DNA of 43,492 nt from an uncultured Eubacteriales bacterium. GTDB taxonomy: Bacteria > Bacillota > Clostridia > Oscillospirales > Acutalibacteraceae. The stretch's first letter is position 1. Each line of letters begins with the position of its first letter. The stretch lies in assembly GCA_934444895.1 (NCBI GenBank), contig CAKSDA010000002.1, forward strand, positions 1 to 43,492. The letters run 5' to 3'. Under the pieces are notes generated by a model. That model was not told the DNA's origin and did not search any database. It saw nothing but the letters and a program-made list of their open reading frames with translations. A program made the position numbers and the translations under genes. Positions 42,097-43,492 of the stretch are shown here, piece after piece.

Positions 42097-42153
42097 AAAT
42101 CGGTGCTAACATGTGTGCGCTATGCCCAAATCAGTTTTAGCATGTATGCTATG
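42097..42153. repeat. Imperfect direct repeat upstream of the carboxypeptidase gene
   Basis: Two copies of about 27 nt, aaatcggtgctaacatgtgt... at 42097-42124 and aaatcagttttagcatgtat... at 42128-42153, match at most positions. They lie about 120-170 nt upstream of the start codon, in a 236-nt spacer, and may be paired protein-binding sites. No promoter stands out. Confidence 0.5.
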
Positions 42154-42216
42154 GTTAATATTATGAATATATAATTTTAAAAATTCTGATTATTTAATTT
42201 TAAAATAATAATGTTA

Positions 42217-42603
42217 TTAATTCTTTTTGTCCTTTTTAAAAATCGCTTTAATTCTTTCAATCGCTTCAGGCATCATTTCAATTGCTCTTCCTGCGGTTGT
42301 ATCATATTGCGGAACCGGCAGCATTTTAACATTTCCCTGCTTAATTACAAGAAACCCAACCGGAACAACGCTGGCGCCTGCTCCTCCGCCTCCTGCAAAA
42401 ACAGCGGAATTGTTTTTGCCTTTTAAATCGGTTGCGCCGCTTGCAAACCCAAAAGACAACTTTGAAATCGGAATAATGGTTACTTCCTCATCCGTCATGG
42501 CATTTACTACAATTTTTTCTCCGATAATGGTGTTGGCGTCAACCATCGATTTAATCTTGTCCATTGTTGTTTCCATTATACTGGAAATTTTTTCCTCAGC
42601 CAT
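42217..42603 (-). CDS. ytfJ: Sporulation protein YtfJ (GerW family)
   Basis: 128 residues. Features are a helical start (IMETTMDKIKSMVDANTIIGE), the central strand region DEEVTIIPISKLSFGFASG, the glycine run AVFAGGGGAGASVVPVGFLVI and a basic end. These are family hallmarks. In Bacillus the protein is linked to spore germination (GerW) and made in sporulating cells. It follows the DUF2953 gene by 11 nt, with GGGAG before the ATG. In Bacillus ytfJ also adjoins the DUF2953 gene ytfI. Confidence 0.94.
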   Translation of the reverse strand: MAEEKISSIMETTMDKIKSMVDANTIIGEKIVVNAMTDEEVTIIPISKLSFGFASGATDLKGKNNSAVFAGGGGAGASVVPVGFLVIKQGNVKMLPVPQYDTTAGRAIEMMPEAIERIKAIFKKDKKN

Positions 42604-42614
42604 TTTCCCACTCC

Positions 42615-43214
42615 CTATTTTTTGATTTTTAAATATTCCTTAAGCAGTCCGACTGCACCGCGTATTAAAAATACGGCTTTTAGCTTTATTACAGAATCGA
42701 ACCTTATTTCGTATCCGCTTTTTTCATAATCCGCAACAAATTCAACATTTTGATTTTTTATTTGAAACCAGTTATTTATAAGCCCAATTATCGGATATGC
42801 TGCAGAGCAAAAAACGCCGTAAGTAATTGCGGTTTTTGCTGCGTCGCCTTCCGAAATACTTACAAAAAGGTTGAATTTTATAACTCTGCATTTCTTAACT
42901 AAAGCATTAATGTGCCTGAAAATTCCTTCAATTGTTCTTATAATTTCAGTTGCGCCGTTTAATACGCCCTGTTTTTCTATAGTTTTTTTAATTTGAGAAT
43001 CGCTTTTTTTATTATTATCTGAGATTCGTTTTTTATTATTTTTGCTTTTATCTTTGTTTTTTTTATTTTCTGTGGAGATTTTATATTTAAAAAACAAAAA
43101 CTTAATAACTATTTTTCCGCTTTTATCATAAAAGATTTTTACAGCAATATCCGAGAGAAGCAAAAAAAGAATTACAACAGCTATTATTAGAATAACAATA
43201 ATTGCAGTTTTCAT
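42615..43214 (-). CDS. DUF2953 domain protein (YtfI-like)
   Basis: 199 residues: one N-terminal membrane segment (TAIIVILIIAVVILFLLLSDI), a Lys/Asn/Ser-rich linker (about 50-75), then the DUF2953 domain with KKCRVIKFNLFVSISEGDAAKTAITYGVF and the late VEFVADYEKSGYEIRFDSVIKLK. The family is mostly next to ytfJ in spore formers, as here, and its biochemical role is unknown. A GGGGGAAGG site precedes the ATG. Confidence 0.92.
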   Translation of the reverse strand: MKTAIIVILIIAVVILFLLLSDIAVKIFYDKSGKIVIKFLFFKYKISTENKKNKDKSKNNKKRISDNNKKSDSQIKKTIEKQGVLNGATEIIRTIEGIFRHINALVKKCRVIKFNLFVSISEGDAAKTAITYGVFCSAAYPIIGLINNWFQIKNQNVEFVADYEKSGYEIRFDSVIKLKAVFLIRGAVGLLKEYLKIKK

Positions 43215-43232
43215 AACCTTCCCCCAAAGAAA

Positions 43233-43492
43233 TTATGTATTTATATCCTCCATTGTCATCTGCTCGGCGCCGTCTGCCAAATCCTTAGGAAGCTCCGGAA
43301 GATTTTTAAGCGAAGAAAGCGAAAAAGATCTTAAAAAGGTCGATGTTGTTCCGTACAAAAGAGGTCTGCCCGGAAGTTCAAGTCTTCCCCTCTCTTCAAT
43401 CAGCTCTTTTTCAACAAGCGTGCTGACAACACCTGAACAGTCAACCCCTCTTACCTGCTCTACAAACGCCCTTGTGCAGGGTTGATTATAAG
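43233..43492 (-). CDS. scpB: Segregation and condensation protein B, C-terminal part (cut by window edge)
   Basis: The frame enters at the window edge without a start and ends at the TAA at 43233-43235, giving the last 86 residues. It reads YNQPCTRAFVEQVRGVDCSG, then STLVEKELIEERGRLELPGRPLLYGTTSTFLRSF, which is the second winged-helix domain of ScpB. ScpB with ScpA and SMC forms the condensin that compacts and segregates the chromosome. It lies upstream of DUF2953-ytfJ in the same direction with an 18-nt gap. Confidence 0.95.
   Translation of the reverse strand, partial: YNQPCTRAFVEQVRGVDCSGVVSTLVEKELIEERGRLELPGRPLLYGTTSTFLRSFSLSSLKNLPELPKDLADGAEQMTMEDINT

Noticed and set aside
1..43492. CRISPR arrays, insertion sequences, rRNA genes and origins
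   Set aside because: No regularly spaced repeats, transposase-like proteins, rRNA motifs or DnaA-box clusters were recognised.

Overview
The window looks like a chromosomal segment from a low-GC, endospore-forming member of the Clostridia, most likely an anaerobic gut-type lineage of the Oscillospirales/Ruminococcaceae kind. The reasons are the A+T-rich sequence, strong Shine-Dalgarno sites, sigma-A type promoters with 17-bp spacers, and sporulation genes (a SigH-like sigma factor, dipicolinate synthase spoVFA/spoVFB, a PdaB-type deacetylase, ytfJ). Typical Firmicutes gene orders are also present: rplI-dnaB-tilS-hpt-ftsH, DUF512-der-plsY-gpsA, yceD-rpmF and scpB-DUF2953-ytfJ-dac-rluB. The exact taxon is inference.

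Layout. 1-7.8 kb, minus strand: rnjA, rplI, dnaB, tilS, hpt, ftsH, a tightly packed housekeeping run closed by a terminator. 7.8-10.4 kb: a gene-poor leader/spacer, then a phosphoglucomutase-family gene. 10.4-12.5 kb, plus strand: sigH from a promoter divergent to pgm, a truncated tRNA-like sequence, a small zinc-ribbon gene, tRNA-Lys(UUU), and a small lipoprotein. 12.5-14 kb, minus: spoVFB/spoVFA. 14.2-16.4 kb, plus: murC and pdaB. 16.5-18.6 kb, minus: a PfkB sugar kinase and nagA. 18.8-24.7 kb, plus: maf, then a strong promoter with an overlapping dyad, a small hydrophobic leader ORF with two terminator-like hairpins, and a complete branched-chain amino-acid type ABC transporter (livJ-H-M-G-F). 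24.8-27.7 kb: an RsgI-like lipoprotein, a small membrane-anchored low-complexity protein and a stand-alone acyltransferase (E2-fold) protein. 27.9 kb: tRNA-Leu(CAA). 28.0-31.9 kb, minus: an accessory-looking three-gene unit (a 938-residue protein with C-terminal zinc ribbons and two paralogous membrane proteins with PH-like tails). 32-40 kb, minus: ilvE behind a 5' hairpin, gpsA, plsY, der, DUF512, rpmF, DUF177, bioY and tRNA-Gln(CUG). 39.7-43.5 kb, minus: a small hypothetical, rluB, a D-Ala-D-Ala carboxypeptidase, ytfJ, DUF2953 and the 3' part of scpB.

How the parts fit. Most of the window is core: membrane-protein quality control, tRNA modification, replication, RNA decay, ribosome assembly, peptidoglycan and phospholipid synthesis, and chromosome segregation, with a scattered sporulation set. 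Two branched-chain amino-acid loci (liv uptake and ilvE) both have terminator-like hairpins in their leaders, which hints at attenuation-type control. No mobile elements, integrases, CRISPR arrays or rRNA genes were seen. The best candidates for something undescribed are the three-gene zinc-ribbon/PH-like unit beside tRNA-Leu, the liv leader, and the tRNA-like element between sigH and the zinc-ribbon gene.
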